The notes under the pieces: model-generated
What the model was told of the DNA's origin: nothing
Databases searched by the model: none
Seen by the model: the letters and a program-made list of their open reading frames with translations, nothing else
Source: Bactericera cockerelli
Lineage: Eukaryota; Arthropoda; Insecta; Hemiptera; Triozidae
Assembly (NCBI GenBank): GCA_024516035.1
Contig: CM044961.1
Coordinates: 7,681,796-7,745,795, forward strand
Length of the DNA stretch: 64,000 nucleotides
Reading direction: 5' to 3'
In this document: positions 18,201 through 28,236 of the stretch, in pieces
Position numbering within the stretch: position 1 is the first letter of the stretch
How the letters are laid out: the number at the start of each line of letters is the position of its first letter
Program-made: the position numbers and the translations under genes

Positions 18201-21200
18201 AATTAATAATGTTTCTTTATCACATCACATGTGATGATACGAAAATAATGAATCCTCTCTAAGCATGCAAATTTTGTTATATTTTGTCTATCACATTTGA
18301 TAACCAGCTTCTAAGATAAGGGTAGCCCCGTCTATCATATCTGATAACCAGGTACACAAAAAACATACGGTGTCTATCATACATATATGATACCCATGGT
18401 ACCCAATGGGTTAAGAACGCGTGAATTTTATACTCACAAGAGAGACTCCTGTTCGCCAAAGTATAACCGCTGTAGTCAATCGTGAGATCCAGTTCCAAAT
18501 TTTGCGGCTGTACCGTCAGATTTGAACAAGCTGAAATCGAAAGCAGAAAAAGAAATGAAGATCAAAACTAGAGATGATTTACTGTTTTTGAAAATATTTG
18601 ATCCTTACGGAAATCGAACCCAAGGATTTAAAGTGCAGTCACAGAGGCGCTCTTCTTTCAACGTACGAAAAGGTGACGTAAACCCATGAGGTTCTTTTTA
18701 AGAATGTAAAGTTACTATATCATTTAACACTGGGAACTTTAACTCACAGAACCAATAATAAAGCAATGTTATGAGGTGATAATAATATTACCTAATAAAT
18801 CTATGTATGTATGTAAGCCTTTTGTGCAAAAATATAAATGCATCTTTTATTACAACTATATAAAATTACCAATGCACTATATGTAGAAAACTTACCAGTC
18901 CACTATGTAAAACTTACCAGTGCACTGGAATCTGAACCTAGGTATCCTTATGAAAACACAACAAGAGCAATAGAGCTGATCCCTGTGGCATGCGCAAGGG
19001 ATCAAAACCTTGATGACCAGGTTAGGTAGTATAACTTACCAGTGCGCTATACATATAAAACTTATTAACTTACCAGTGCGCTGGAATCTGAACCGCGGTA
19101 TCCTAATAAAAACACAACAAGAGCAATAAAGCTGATCCCTGTGACATGCGCAAGGGATCAAAACCTTGATGACCAGGTTAGGTAGTATAACTTACCAGTG
19201 CGCTATACATATAAAACTTATTAACTTACCAGTGCGCTGGAATCTGAACCGCGGTATCCTAATAAAAACACAACAAGAGCAATAAAGCTGATCCCTGTGG
19301 CATGCGCAAGGTATCAAAACCTTGATGACCAGGTTAGGAAATATAACTTACCAGTGTGCTGGTAAGTTATACTACTATACATATAAAACTTACCAGTCCA
19401 CTATATAAAAATTAACAGTGCGCTATGCATATAAAACTTACCAGTGAGCTGGAATCTAAACCCTTATAAAAATCCAACAAGAGCAGAGTAGATTTGATCC
19501 CTGTGGCATGCCCTAGTGCTATACATATAAAACTTACCAGTGCGCTGGAATCTGAACCTAGGTATCCTTATAAAAATGCAACAAGAGCAGTAGAGCTGAT
19601 TCCTGTGGCATGCGCAAGGGATCAAAACCTTGACAAGCAGGTTATAGGTAATATAAAATACCGGTGCGCTATACATATAAAACTTACCAGTCCACTATAT
19701 AAAAATTAACAGTGCGCTATGCATATAAAACTTACCAGTGAGCTGGAATCTAAACCTACCTTATAAAAATCCAACAAGAGCAGAGTAGATTTGATCCCTG
19801 TGGCATGCCCTAGCGCTATACATATAAAACTTACCAGTCATTCGTTGGATGAGGTGAAATAATTAGGTTTACATCTAGTAAAGCAGAGGTCGCGGGTTCG
19901 AAATCCATCTGGGACATGAAAAGTTATTCTTCCGTTTAGAATTATGACCACAATCGTTGGATGAGGTGAAATAACTAGGTTTACATCTAGTAAAGCAGAG
20001 GTCGTGGGTTCGAAATCCAGCTGGGACATGAAAAGTTATTCTTCCGTTTGGAATTTTGTCCACTATATAAAACTTACCAGTGCGCTGGAATCTGAACCTG
20101 GGTATCCTTATGAAAACACAGCAAGAGCAGTAGAGCTGATCCCTGTGGCATGCGCAAGGGATCAGGCCAAACCCCTTGGTCAGCAGATCCGTGCCGGGGA
20201 TCTCCTTGCTGTACTTCATGGGGATGGCGTTGCCCGTGTCCGGGTGGTAGAACACGTGACTCAACTCGGAGAACATGCGGAAATCTGAGGACAATTGAGT
20301 AAAAATAATCAGTTTAAACAGAAAAGTGAGAAGTTGTACTAGATGTATAGGTACATGAATATCAGAACATACCTGGACAGCTGTTTCGAGCTTATTTGCT
20401 CTCATCAGCAGGTAATAGTTCTGAATATCCATGCCATCAACTAACCTCTCTATTTTAATCAGTTTAAACAGAAAAGTGAGAATCTAGACACTACCTACTC
20501 ATTTCAATAAAAAATGTAACTTTTAGATAAAAATGGTAGTCCAAAAAATAAGAGAGAGAGGGATGTAATACGCTCTACTAATAAAATATTAATACTAAAT
20601 GAAAACTACGTCTGTCAGCGTCGATGGCACGTTGAATACACCAGTTCTCGGTCTGTCACTGAAGTTAAGCAACATCCAGCGAGGTTAGGACTTGGATAGG
20701 TGTAACCATTCAAATTCGAACCTTCGTGATGCTGGCTACACCCTGACCCCAGTCAGGTTGGGCGAGGTTAATTTGAGTAGCTGGGTTGTGATTTTCCAGC
20801 GAATGGAGGGTAAAACCCCCGTTGTGATATGACTATGCAGTTGGAAGTCATTTCCTGCTCAAAAACCAGCTGATTTGAGGAGAAGCTTCTCAAATTATCT
20901 TTCCGGCCCAACTTAGGAGTAAGTTAAATATAGTAAAACCACTGTTGTGAAATGTTATCATTGGAGAAAGCGATGTCAAGCCCCAAAGCAAAAAAAAAAT
21001 AACCATTTCGGAAACTTAAATTTTACAAAAAATCGGCAATGAAACATCAAGCAGCTCATATCTTTTTGAAAAAAAACCGACATTAGGGTCCCTTACCATA
21101 GACTAAGACATTCTCACAAGCCTTTATTCCATATTCCTAACTGTACAAATATAAACCATTTACTTATATCCCCACTAGTTAGTGCAATGCACACTTACAA

Positions 21201-21432
21201 TAACATGACCAAGAAACCACATCTTTTATAGCTTACGCCAATATTTCTGTCAGCCATTGCTTTAATCGGAATTTTGGTTCTGATTAAAGTGTTGACAATA
21301 GCAACAAAAAAAAAACTTACTGGGTATGATCAGGTTCTTGGTCATGTCCAGGGGCGGCTCCTGATAGGCAGATACCATGAGGATCCCAAGTGCCACAGCC
21401 GCCACAATACTCGGCACTACCATCCTGCCCAT
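11937..21432 (-). CDS. DUF4773 secreted protein gene, six coding exons, 352 aa
   Basis: Coding exons on the minus strand are 21432-21321, 20284-20078, 18530-18438, 17905-17781, 12773-12552 and 12236-11937. They join to 1059 nt in one frame. Residues 1-22 are a signal peptide (GRMVVPSIVAAVALGILM). A Cys-rich segment (CACHRDQLYCSCC) opens the domain, which continues through CSNLTV, LELDLTIDYSGYTLANRSLS, RHPPPFCIPTPQIP and SCVRVHD to FEIKV and FILEFTCVNYGPDGL. The order of Cys residues, the PPPFC motif and the closing F-C-x-x-Y-G-P-D-G follow the arthropod DUF4773 family as I know it. Its biochemical role is unknown. N-glycosylation sites (NLT, NRS) fit secretion. After the domain, about 130 residues are rich in Ser, Thr and Pro. 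Family assignment is from memory of the motif, not a search. Confidence 0.75.
12552..12773 (-). CDS. DUF4773 gene exon 5
   Basis: 222 nt (74 codons, phase 0), acceptor caatctccacag, donor CCAGAG|GTGAGC. It begins VVAIPNPVFILEFTCVNYGP, the last strand of the domain, then passes into a polar tail. The intron before it is about 5 kb and full of inserted elements. Confidence 0.82.
12823..13103 (+). repeat. SINE family D, tRNA-derived
   Basis: Head gtggcagagcgagttagcgc to gggttcgattcccagcg, body ctctgtacttggatgttcgg and actcatacctcgtgagg, ending near acataataacacaaag. A family A tail fragment (12787-12822) is fused in front. Copies at 31830 and 41519 are close relatives. Confidence 0.85.
13104..14838 (-). 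mobile_element. 5'-truncated R4/Dong-like LINE
   Basis: The minus-strand frame 13291-14778, open further upstream to about 14830, starts just before the reverse transcriptase catalytic motif (HLMYMDDVKLYAKN). It continues through the thumb region to a CCHC knuckle (Cys305, Cys308, His317, Cys322, counted from MYMDD) and a restriction-like endonuclease (ANRPDIILID at about 388-397, then KHVKLIDIAHPND). RT followed by CCHC and a restriction-like nuclease is the R2/R4 superclade layout. The 3' UTR ends in a (taa)n run at about 13104-13112, which suits Dong-type elements that favour TAA repeats. The frame is open for at least 495 codons, so the insertion is fairly young. It lies antisense to nothing: host intron and element share the strand. 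Confidence 0.8.
14838..15060 (-). repeat. SINE family A with internal duplication
   Basis: Reverse copy with the (tta)n tail next to the LINE 5' end and the tRNA-like head near 15000-15055. A short duplication (gggatgataactt twice near 14950-14985) interrupts it. Confidence 0.75.
15060..15380 (-). repeat. SINE family C interrupted by a family E tail
   Basis: Family C runs from 15060 to 15380 in reverse. At about 15122-15230 it is split by the 3' part of family E (from caaatagaatcaatgg to the (att)n tail). Confidence 0.7.
15625..15790 (-). repeat. SINE family E, head part
   Basis: The reverse of the head seen at 16875: gcctccgtggcgtaacgg, the tRNA-like B box, and aaattctgtc-type body ending in a ccagcctgggt stretch. 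Confidence 0.7.
15957..17670 (+). mobile_element. Degenerate pogo-like DNA transposon
   Basis: Inverted ends of 24 bp with one mismatch (gggtcaaggggggta.ttacg) are flanked by TA on both sides. The end motif gggggtaattacgaac recurs inside at about 15980, 16343 and, as ggggtaaatgcgaac, at 17440-17500. A broken frame at 16418-16570 reads MPRNYKMKKPPPLYTEAQ, then in another frame NGNLAVRRATAVF. This is like the N-terminal helix-turn-helix of pogo/Tigger transposases. No catalytic domain remains. A family E SINE is inserted at 16875-17230. Confidence 0.7.
16875..17230 (+). repeat. SINE family E, tRNA-derived, full length
   Basis: Head ccagcctccgtggcgtaacg to agttcgattcccggttgg, body with caggctgggtgaggttaatg, and 3' part aaatagaatcaatgg to atctcacggacacg with an (att)n tail. 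The body segment gctgggtgaggttaatg is shared with the 5S-derived family F. Confidence 0.82.
17781..17905 (-). CDS. DUF4773 gene exon 4
   Basis: 125 nt, acceptor tctgttccag, donor AAAG|GTAAGG. It carries the family hallmark RHPPPFCIPTPQIP and SCVRVHDITV, then GRIEFCINFEIK. Confidence 0.83.
18094..18414. mobile_element. piggyBac-like MITE
   Basis: TTAA at 18094-18097 and 18411-18414 flanks ends CCCATTGCGTACC and GGTACCCAATGGG, which are inverted repeats with one mismatch. TTAA target sites with CCC... ends mark piggyBac-type elements. Inside are repeats of a tatcacatttgataacc motif. There is no coding capacity. It lies in the intron just 3' of DUF4773 exon 3. Confidence 0.75.
18438..18530 (-). 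CDS. DUF4773 gene exon 3
   Basis: 93 nt, acceptor cgatttcag, donor CTCTT|GTGAGT. It reads ACSNLTVQPQNLELDLTIDY and SGYTLANRSLS, the beta-rich middle of the domain. Confidence 0.8.
18884..20077 (-). repeat. Tandem array of DUF4773 exon 2 end plus 5' splice site
   Basis: At least six copies of the last 80-98 nt of exon 2 with its donor lie in the following intron, in gene orientation. Donor-side edges fall near 18911, 19072, 19225, 19437, 19532 and 19730 (plus strand acttaccagtg, that is CACTGGTAAGT). The units are about 100-160 bp and include the intron start (ttttatatg). Short extra copies of the donor end also occur. Two ~105-bp copies of a family A SINE fragment (19848-19950 and 19953-20058) lie between the array and the true exon. 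Confidence 0.88.
20078..20284 (-). CDS. DUF4773 gene exon 2
   Basis: 207 nt. The acceptor is attgtcctcag at 20285-20286 and the donor is CACTG|GTAAGT at 20077. It encodes FRMFSELSHVFYHPDTGN through LIPCACHRDQLYCSCCVFI to the end RFRFQRT. The last ~95 nt and the donor are the source of the tandem array in the next intron. Confidence 0.78.
20300..20480 (-). repeat. Dispersed repeat carrying a hammerhead ribozyme, second copy
   Basis: Close match to 7140-7315. The starting motif aatcagtttaaacagaaaag appears at 20308 and again at 20457 after the ribozyme, so this is the edge of a tandem arrangement of about 150 bp, as in Penelope terminal repeats or retrozymes. It lies in intron 1 of the DUF4773 gene. 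Confidence 0.75.
20363..20423 (-). ncRNA. Type I hammerhead ribozyme, second copy
   Basis: All 61 nt are identical to 7198-7258 on the same strand: core CTGATGA, stem II GAGC/GCTC, GAAA, palindromic short stem III, and two-part helix I. In the DUF4773 pre-mRNA it is in sense orientation, so it could cut intron 1 if it folds. Confidence 0.85.
20607..20990 (+). repeat. 5S rRNA-derived SINE (family F)
   Basis: The head gatggcacgttgaatacacc, then accagttctcggtctg, cactgaagttaagcaac and gaggttaggacttggatagg, follows 5S rRNA step by step through its internal promoter. The body with ggcgaggttaatttgagtag follows, ending near 20990 in an A-rich run. This is the SINE3 type. Confidence 0.82.
21321..21432 (-). 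CDS. DUF4773 gene exon 1 (signal peptide)
   Basis: 112 nt from ATG at 21432-21430, with donor CCCA|GTAAGT at 21320. It encodes a signal peptide and LDMTKNLIIP. A possible acceptor lies 35-40 nt upstream of the ATG (ttcttcccag), so a non-coding 5' exon further upstream is likely. Confidence 0.78.
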
Positions 21433-22224
21433 AGCGACTGTTTCCTGTCGAATACTGCAGGCAACTGGGAAGAAATTACAAGAAGTTTATAAATTGAGTT
21501 TTAATTTTTTTTTTAATTGTGTTAATCACAATCGTGATACCACACATTTGAGTAATGTGGTGATATCAGAATTGTGATATATCACAGTTACTCATATAAT
21601 AAAAATAAAAATAATAAATATAATAATTAACAATTAATTTTAACATACTAGTTGTAGTTATAGTGAAATAGACTAAAATATCTCCTCAGTTATCTTGATC
21701 GATAAGGTGGGGGACTTGTAACCTGGAGGTTGATGGTTCAAGTCCCGGTTTCAGATTTAGTAAAGTGAGATTGAGTAGTCGTGATATATGTATCACGAAA
21801 GTGATTTACTAAAATATGATAACTTTTAAACTTTTAAAAAAATAATTCATAATTATTCCGTTTCCTGCGTTTTGTATAGGTATACATATAGGTTTTGCAT
21901 CGTGTTATTATATGTGCTGTTATTGAGTGTCGTACTAGAACGTTAATACTAGCTATTCTCTATTGAAAATGCAAACAAAAATTGCCAATTCAAATAGCTA
22001 ATTCAAAGATAAATGAAGTTTTATTGTTTATTTATGGTACCCCAATCAGGAGATTAGAATCATCCTTGGGTAGATCACCGGTTAGATGGCCCCCCTAATT
22101 AAGAGATTTATTTGCATAATCTAGTAATACCCCAGTATGTCACCAAACGAGATTATCTACGCGTCGTGTTAATGTAACTAAAAAACTAAAATATACATAA
22201 GGTCCAAATGTATTTTTTTTTTTT
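21433..22224. other. Upstream flank of the DUF4773 gene
   Basis: Should include the 5' UTR and perhaps a promoter or first non-coding exon. A degenerate family B SINE is at 21682-21830 (cttgatcgataaggtggg, gatggttcaagtcccgg). Nothing else is recognised. Confidence 0.5.
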
Positions 22225-22445
22225 TTAATTTTGGGTTTAACGTCGCTTTCAACTACATGGTCATATCACGACGAGGGGTTTACCCTCGCAGGAAGGAAAC
22301 TCACAAACCTGCTACCCACATTAACCTCAGCCAGCCTGGGTTGGGCCGGAGTGCCAGCATCACGAAGTCTTCACCTCGCTAGACTTTGCTTAATTTCGGT
22401 GATCCTACGAGAACCGGTGCATTCAACGCGCCATCGACGATGGTG
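22225..22445 (-). repeat. 5S rRNA-derived SINE (family F)
   Basis: Reverse copy: tcgatggcgcgttgaatgca and accggttctcgtaggatcac are at its 5' end (22400-22445), followed by body and a wtttgggtttaacg-type 3' end near 22225. Confidence 0.78.
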
Positions 22446-22454
22446 CAAATATTT

Positions 22455-22620
22455 TTTATTTGAACTGAACGTCGCTTTCAACTAATGTATGGTCAAATGG
22501 TCATATTACGACGAGGGTTTTGCCTTCAATTCGCTGCAAACTCACAAACCAGCTACTCAAATTAACCTCACTCAGCCTGATGTACTCAACGTGCCATCGA
22601 CGCTGTAGCTGTACGACTTC
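22455..22620 (-). repeat. 5S rRNA-derived SINE, deleted
   Basis: A second reverse copy with the 5S part mostly deleted: the end cgatggcacgttgagtac (22575-22610) joins directly to the body ctgagtgaggttaattt. Confidence 0.65.
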
Positions 22621-22629
22621 CCTGTCTTT

Positions 22630-24050
22630 TCTATTATTTTTCCTGGTGAAACAATTTAATAAAATTATCAGACACAAGTGTAGGTACGCCGAAAAATAGT
22701 GTAATTTGTACGAATTAATTTTGGTAATACTATCACTCACAAGTCAAAACAAATTGTTCACAAAACAGGGCTTGATGATTTGGAATGTCCGTCGAATTCG
22801 CGAGAAAACCCTGACCCAATAGTGCTGATAAACATGTGCTAAAAAAACAGTGTCATTACCTGTAAATGTACCTATGTACACATAGGTACCTATATCAGTA
22901 TCATATGCACAGTGCATTGCTAGTCATAAGTGGTAAACGCACTAGTCTCTAATCCAGGAAGCGTAGGGATCCGTTGGTTCGAATCCCATCCAGTGCATGA
23001 ATTTTGCCTCATATATGTGAGTTAATGACCTCATAATAATAATACTCTAGTTACTAGGTATTTTTGGAAGCATTCAGTAGGTAGGTACCTATTTGTATGT
23101 CTCTTTATTTGACCTTTCCAAAAGCTATAGGCAGGTACCTACAGGCTACATACCTACAGACATAAGTAGTTAGGTAGTAGCTCTTAGCTAAACAAGTACC
23201 TACCTATGTACTTGTACATGTATCTTTAAACAAAAAAAAAATGCTATAAATCTTTTAAACGGTAACAAATTTAATATGTAACTGCATCCGGCGCATAATA
23301 TTTTACCCTAAAAAAAAAATCATAATATACCTTCCCTCACCTCACTAACCATTGTATCTTTGTATCGGGTCTCAAATTTGAGCACAGTATTTATTTTTCT
23401 TTATCTAATTTTATTTTTAAAACCCACTGAGTTGTCTGAGTTTGGGACTGTCCAAATATAGAGCATGACGATTCCAAAAAGATCCTAATATAATTACTTA
23501 CCACAATTTCTCCTGTCTTTTTACAACACCGACTATAATTCGATCACTGAAAACATTGCCCAACCTTAATATTACAGTAGGTTTATAAAAAGTAAAAATA
23601 TGTATGAATGATAAACACGAAAAAATATAGAGAAAATACAAACTAGAGAAGAAAAAAAATATTATTTTTTATACAAAAACGAGTTCGATACTTCCGATTT
23701 CTAATATTAGAAATTTATCGGAAGTAATAAATATATTTAATTCGATAGGTACCAACTCAATATAAATAAATTGTCAATAAAACTACTGACTATTACAATA
23801 ACAAGAATTCAAAGCACAGGTGTAGAAGTAGGCTCAATAAGGACTTAGTACTGAACCGATAGATACCTCAATCTCTGTAGATATCCAAAACAGGGACTCA
23901 AATAGCTGAAATCCTAGTCAAGTCACTTTCGGAAGTAAGAAATCAGGGGCGCCCAAAGTTTCTATACTTATTTTACCACACTATCCTTCGCCCTTATCAA
24001 TAAACAAATAAACCAAAAAAAGCTAGGAAGATACTTCATGAGAGGCAAAA
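22630..24050. other. Intergenic AT-rich sequence
   Basis: A family C SINE head is at 22925-23050 (+). The stretch 23070-23220 is rich in a tacctac/gtaggtac motif. No gene recognised. Confidence 0.5.
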
Positions 24051-24054
24051 ACTG

Positions 24055-24245
24055 CTAGCGTCGATGGCGCGTTGAATGCACCGGTTCTCGTAGGATCACC
24101 GAAGTTAACCAACGTCCAGCGAGGTGAAGACTTCGTGATGCTGCCGGCCCAACCCAGGCTGGGTGAGGTTAATGTAGGTAGCAGGCTCGTGAGTTTCCTG
24201 TGAATGGAGGGTAACAGCCCCGTGATATGACCATGCAAAAAAAAC
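24055..24245 (+). repeat. 5S rRNA-derived SINE (family F)
   Basis: tcgatggcgcgttgaatgca, accggttctcgtaggatcac, cgaagttaaccaacgtcc and gcgaggtgaagacttcg track 5S rRNA. The body follows with ggctgggtgaggttaatg. A reversed family A fragment adjoins at 24250-24362. Confidence 0.8.
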
Positions 24246-24369
24246 GTCCAATGTGGTCGAAATCCCAAATAGGAGGATAACTTGTACTCATGTCCCGGCT
24301 GGTTTTCGAACTCTCGACCTCTGAATGACCAGACCAACGACTCGACCACTTAGCTAGCGGGAAGTAACG

Positions 24370-25140
24370 ACATTGTTGCTGAGAATCACTGATATTTAAT
24401 TCAAATAGAGACACATTATTGGATACGTAGGTCCTGGAGTAAATAAGAATATCTTCATCAGTAAGTATTAAATTACATACTGGGTAATACCAGGGTTCTT
24501 CTAGTCAATAATCGATACATTTATTTCCATGGTAGGTACATGGTACATATTTAAAAAACAATTCATCTTCAAAATTTCCCAGTGGACTGGAAGCACTGAT
24601 AAGCTGTATTTTTCTTTCGGATAATTTTTTTTCCAGGTTCGGTATTTCCAAATATTTCCATTTTATTCCAAATATTTCCAATTTAGCTTCCCCACTATTC
24701 GTGAAAGAAAAATGCATTTCGGTAGGGACTTTTAAAGATAAACAATGGACTTAACCTATAAAAGAAATGGAAGCAAGAATTTTATGTAAATCCATTTTGG
24801 TTAACCAAACTGGAAGAAGGTTTTTCCTCTTCCAAAAGAAAAATGACTTTCTTCCAGTTCGTCCATTTTATTTCAGTTGAATCCACTTTGGTTAGAAAGA
24901 AAAATACGGCTATAGTATGCTTCCAGCATTGCCTCTTTGAATGGCACTGCATAATAAAATTATGCTGATTTGTAGTATTAATTTTTTTTTTATTATTATT
25001 ATTATTAATTGTTTTTCAAGCTATTTGCATTATTTTAACACAGAACAATTTTCAAACGTTCTGAAAATTAAAAATAAAAATGATAGTCCAATAATTAAGA
25101 GAGAGGAATGTAATCCTTTCTATTAATAAAATATGAATAC
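24370..25140. other. Intergenic sequence with local inverted repeats
   Basis: Short direct repeats of ttccaaatatttcca lie at 24640-24680. Imperfect inverted copies of aagaaaaatga/ttttcctcttcc lie at 24770-24900. No gene recognised. Confidence 0.4.
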
Positions 25141-25144
25141 TACA

Positions 25145-25405
25145 AGAAAGCTACGTCTGCCAGGGTCGATGGTGCGTTGAACACACCAGTTTTGTGTCAC
25201 TGAAGTTAAGCAACGTCTCGCGAGGTTAGGAGTTGGATAGGTGTGACCATTCAAATTCGAACCCTCGTGATGCTTGCTGGCTATTCCCGGGTCGACTCAG
25301 GCTTGGCGAGGTTAATGAGGGTAGCAGATTTGTGAGTTTCCTGCGTATGGAGGGTAAAATCCCCGTCGTATATGACCATCCAGTTGAAAATCAACGTTAA
25401 ACACT
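25145..25405 (+). repeat. 5S rRNA-derived SINE (family F)
   Basis: gtcgatggtgcgttgaacac, accagttttgtgtcactg, aagttaagcaacgtctcgcg and aggttaggagttggatagg follow 5S rRNA, then the shared body. The 3' end is near an A-run at about 25405. Confidence 0.8.
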
Positions 25406-25409
25406 ATAA

Positions 25410-25944
25410 AAAAAAACGAAGCTACGTCCGACCCATCCTGTATCTGACACAGTACTATCACGAGGAACTGTACTTAAGATTTAGAACCATCCTGATAAGT
25501 ATCCCGAAGAAGAAGGATACACAGGAATAACCTTCACATTAATAATTTCGTCTATGTTTGACTAGTGGCAGCATAAATATTTGACTCGTCATCCCGCTGC
25601 AAACGGGAATCAGAAAGGTGCTTCAACTGATATACATTTCAGTATGGCACGAAAGATAAAAAACGCTTTTTTTAATTAAAAAAAATAGGGTAAAAGAAAC
25701 CTATCAATGAGGGGGAAACAATCAATAGTTTATTGAAGAACTGGTCAGAACCTGGGTTGCCAAACCGACACATTGACATGATCAAACATATTATATAATG
25801 TTACATTACTTTTATTTTATTTCTATTTTATTTTATTTTGTTCTTTGTTTTTCTTCCTTAATTATTATAAAAAAAAGAAGTTCATTTTTATAATCGTGCC
25901 AGATTTTTATAAGTCATAACTTTTGAACTGTTTAAGCTATGTCT
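25410..25944. other. Intergenic sequence, nothing recognised
   Basis: AT-rich, no open frame or repeat that I can name. Confidence 0.4.
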
Positions 25945-26045
25945 GTCCCGGTAACTTAGTAGTAGAGGCGTCGCGCATCGGTCTGGTAACTCAGAGGTTG
26001 CGGGTTCGAAAACCAGCCGGGACATGACAAGTTATCTTCCCATTT
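25945..26045 (+). repeat. SINE family A, head only
   Basis: gtcccggtaacttagtagta to gggttcgaaaaccagccgg and the body start gacaagttatcttccc. The rest is replaced by a family H fragment. Confidence 0.75.
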
Positions 26046-26570
26046 GGAAGGATAACTTGTTCTGTGTTCGAACCCCAGAGCCGACAAAAAATTGTTTTCT
26101 AAATTTGGTTACAGTTATTTTTAAGGGACAGCTTCCGGTGCGCTCGTGTTCACCAAGCACCTAAATGGGAAGTTTGTGTCACTTCTACCTCATCAGAGGG
26201 GAGGCATACTATGGGATGAGCAAGCTAATATAATATAATTGTGACTACTACCCGCAGTCGAGAGATCCCGAGTTCGATCCCCGGTTGGAGCAGACTTTTC
26301 GAAGAAAATTCTGTTCCCTCCAATCACATGAGGCTGGCATTTCCGGCCCTACCCAGGCTGGGTGAGGTTAATGTGGGTGGCTGGTACGATTCCCAGCAAA
26401 TGGAGGGTAACACCCCCGTCCTCATCAGGACTTTAAGAACAAATAGAATCGTTGGCGTTAGGAAGGGCATCCAGCCGTAAAAATGTGCCAAAACCAACCA
26501 ACCTCAACCATGAGGTTGAACAACGTCGACCCTGCTTAAGCGGGATAAGACAGTAAAAGAATAAGTAAAA
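26045..26570 (+). repeat. SINE family H fragment followed by family E
   Basis: 26045-26235 is the family H body (cttccggtgcgctcgtgttc to gggatgagcaagctaat). 26236-26570 is family E without its first bases (gactactacccgcagtcg, then agttcgatccccggttgg, and the gctgggtgaggttaatg body). Confidence 0.7.
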
Positions 26571-26879
26571 GAAGAAGAAAAGACGAAGTCCAATGGCTAC
26601 TTGGAGTTTGAAAAATTGTCTTCGGTACCCCAGCGGAATCCATTAATTCGATTCCTTCTCCAGAGGTTATTGATCTTGGGAAGATAAGGGTTGAAAATTA
26701 ACCCATTACTGTCCAAGAGTTACTAAATAGGGTCCGGAAAATAAATTGAGTTATTAAATACTGAAAAAAAGATCGAATTTGATGAGCTATTTTGGATTTA
26801 ACTTCGCCTTCAACGTTCATAAGTGGGTCATGAAAATAATTTCTAAAAGAGTTCCATTAAAAACCGTTATAATAATAAA

Positions 26880-27092
26880 TAATAACACTCTTTAGTGAAA
26901 GGTAACCACCTGACGAGGTTAATGCTCAAAGCATTTTCTACTAACTAACCTTCAAAGTCTTATTATTATGTGACCACGAACTCAAATTCATGAGGAAAAA
27001 TACATGTACTGGGTGGGATTCGAACTAACGGATCCCTACGCTACCTGGATTACCAGACTAACGCGTTAACCTTGACTACCAGTGTAAAGTCG
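26880..27092 (-). repeat. SINE family C
   Basis: Reverse copy from the aagagtgttatt tail at 26880 to the tRNA-like head ending in ctaccagtg at about 27087. Confidence 0.8.
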
Positions 27093-27319
27093 GTGAAACT
27101 CGTTTATAAAGAGAAAATCGAAAGTTGGAAAAAATCCATCGACCAATTTATTCTGGAGCACTCTTGAGAAATCCACTCTGAACTAGGCCCCAAGAGGTTG
27201 AAGAAACTCGTTTGAAAACACACAGAAACACGCCCCCGAGATTTTGTTCTTCACCCTAATGTTCACAAGCATGGGTTAAGGGTAGAAGACGCATCGTCAT
27301 CTTTCACCCTCCGGCTCTC

Positions 27320-28236
27320 CAACAGTGCTCAAGCTAGACTCAAGTCTTGAGAACCAGTACCAATTACTCAAGTCTTATACAGGATGGAATACTCAAGCTA
27401 GACTCAAATCTTGAGAACCAGTACCAATTACTCAAGTCTCCTGATATACAGGGTGGAATACTCAAGCTAGGCTCAAATCTTGAGAACCAGTACCAATTAC
27501 TCAAGTCTCATGATATACAGGGTGGAATACTCAAGCTAGGCTCAAGTCTTGAGAACCAGTACCAATTACTCAAGTCTCATGATATACAGGGTGGAATACT
27601 CAAGCTAGACTCAAGTCTTGAGAACCAGTACCAATTACTCAAGTCTTATGATATACAGGGTGGAATACTCAAGCTAGACTCAAGTCTTGAGAACCAGTAC
27701 CAATTACTCAAGTCTCATGATATACAGGGTGGAATACTCAAGCTAGACTCAAGTCTTGAGAACCAGTACCAATTACTCAAGTCTCATGATATACAGGGTG
27801 GAATACTCAAGCTAGACTCAAGTCTTGAGAACCAGTACCAATTACTCAAGTCTTATGATATACAGGGTGGAATACTCAAGCTAGACTCAAGTCTTGAGAA
27901 CCAGTACCAATTACTCAAGTCTTATGATATACAGGGTGGAATACTCAAGCTAGACTCAAGTCTTGAGAACCAGTACCAATTACTCAAGTCTTATGATATA
28001 CAGGGTGGAATACTCAAGCTAGGCTCAAGTCTTGAGAACCGGTACCAATTACTCAAGTCTCATGATATACAGGGTGGAATACTCAAGCTAGGCTCAAGTC
28101 TTGAGAACCAGTACCAATTACTCAAGTCTTATGATATACAGGGTGGAATACTCAAGCTAGGCTCAAGTCTTGAGAACCAGTACCAATTACTCAAGTCTCA
28201 TGATATACAGGGTGGAATACTCAAGCTACGTCGCTA
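27320..28236. repeat. 69-bp minisatellite, about 13 units
   Basis: The unit is 69 bp (ctcaagtcttgagaaccagt, accaattactcaagtct, a gatatacagggtggaatac link, and ctcaagctagactcaagt). Units differ by only a few bases. Each contains a small hairpin, CTCAA-GTC-TTGAG. As 69 is a multiple of three and one frame has no stop, a 296-codon frame stays open across it with a 23-residue repeat (GGILKLDSSLENQYQLLKSH plus DIQ). It has no ATG near its start. Confidence 0.92.
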
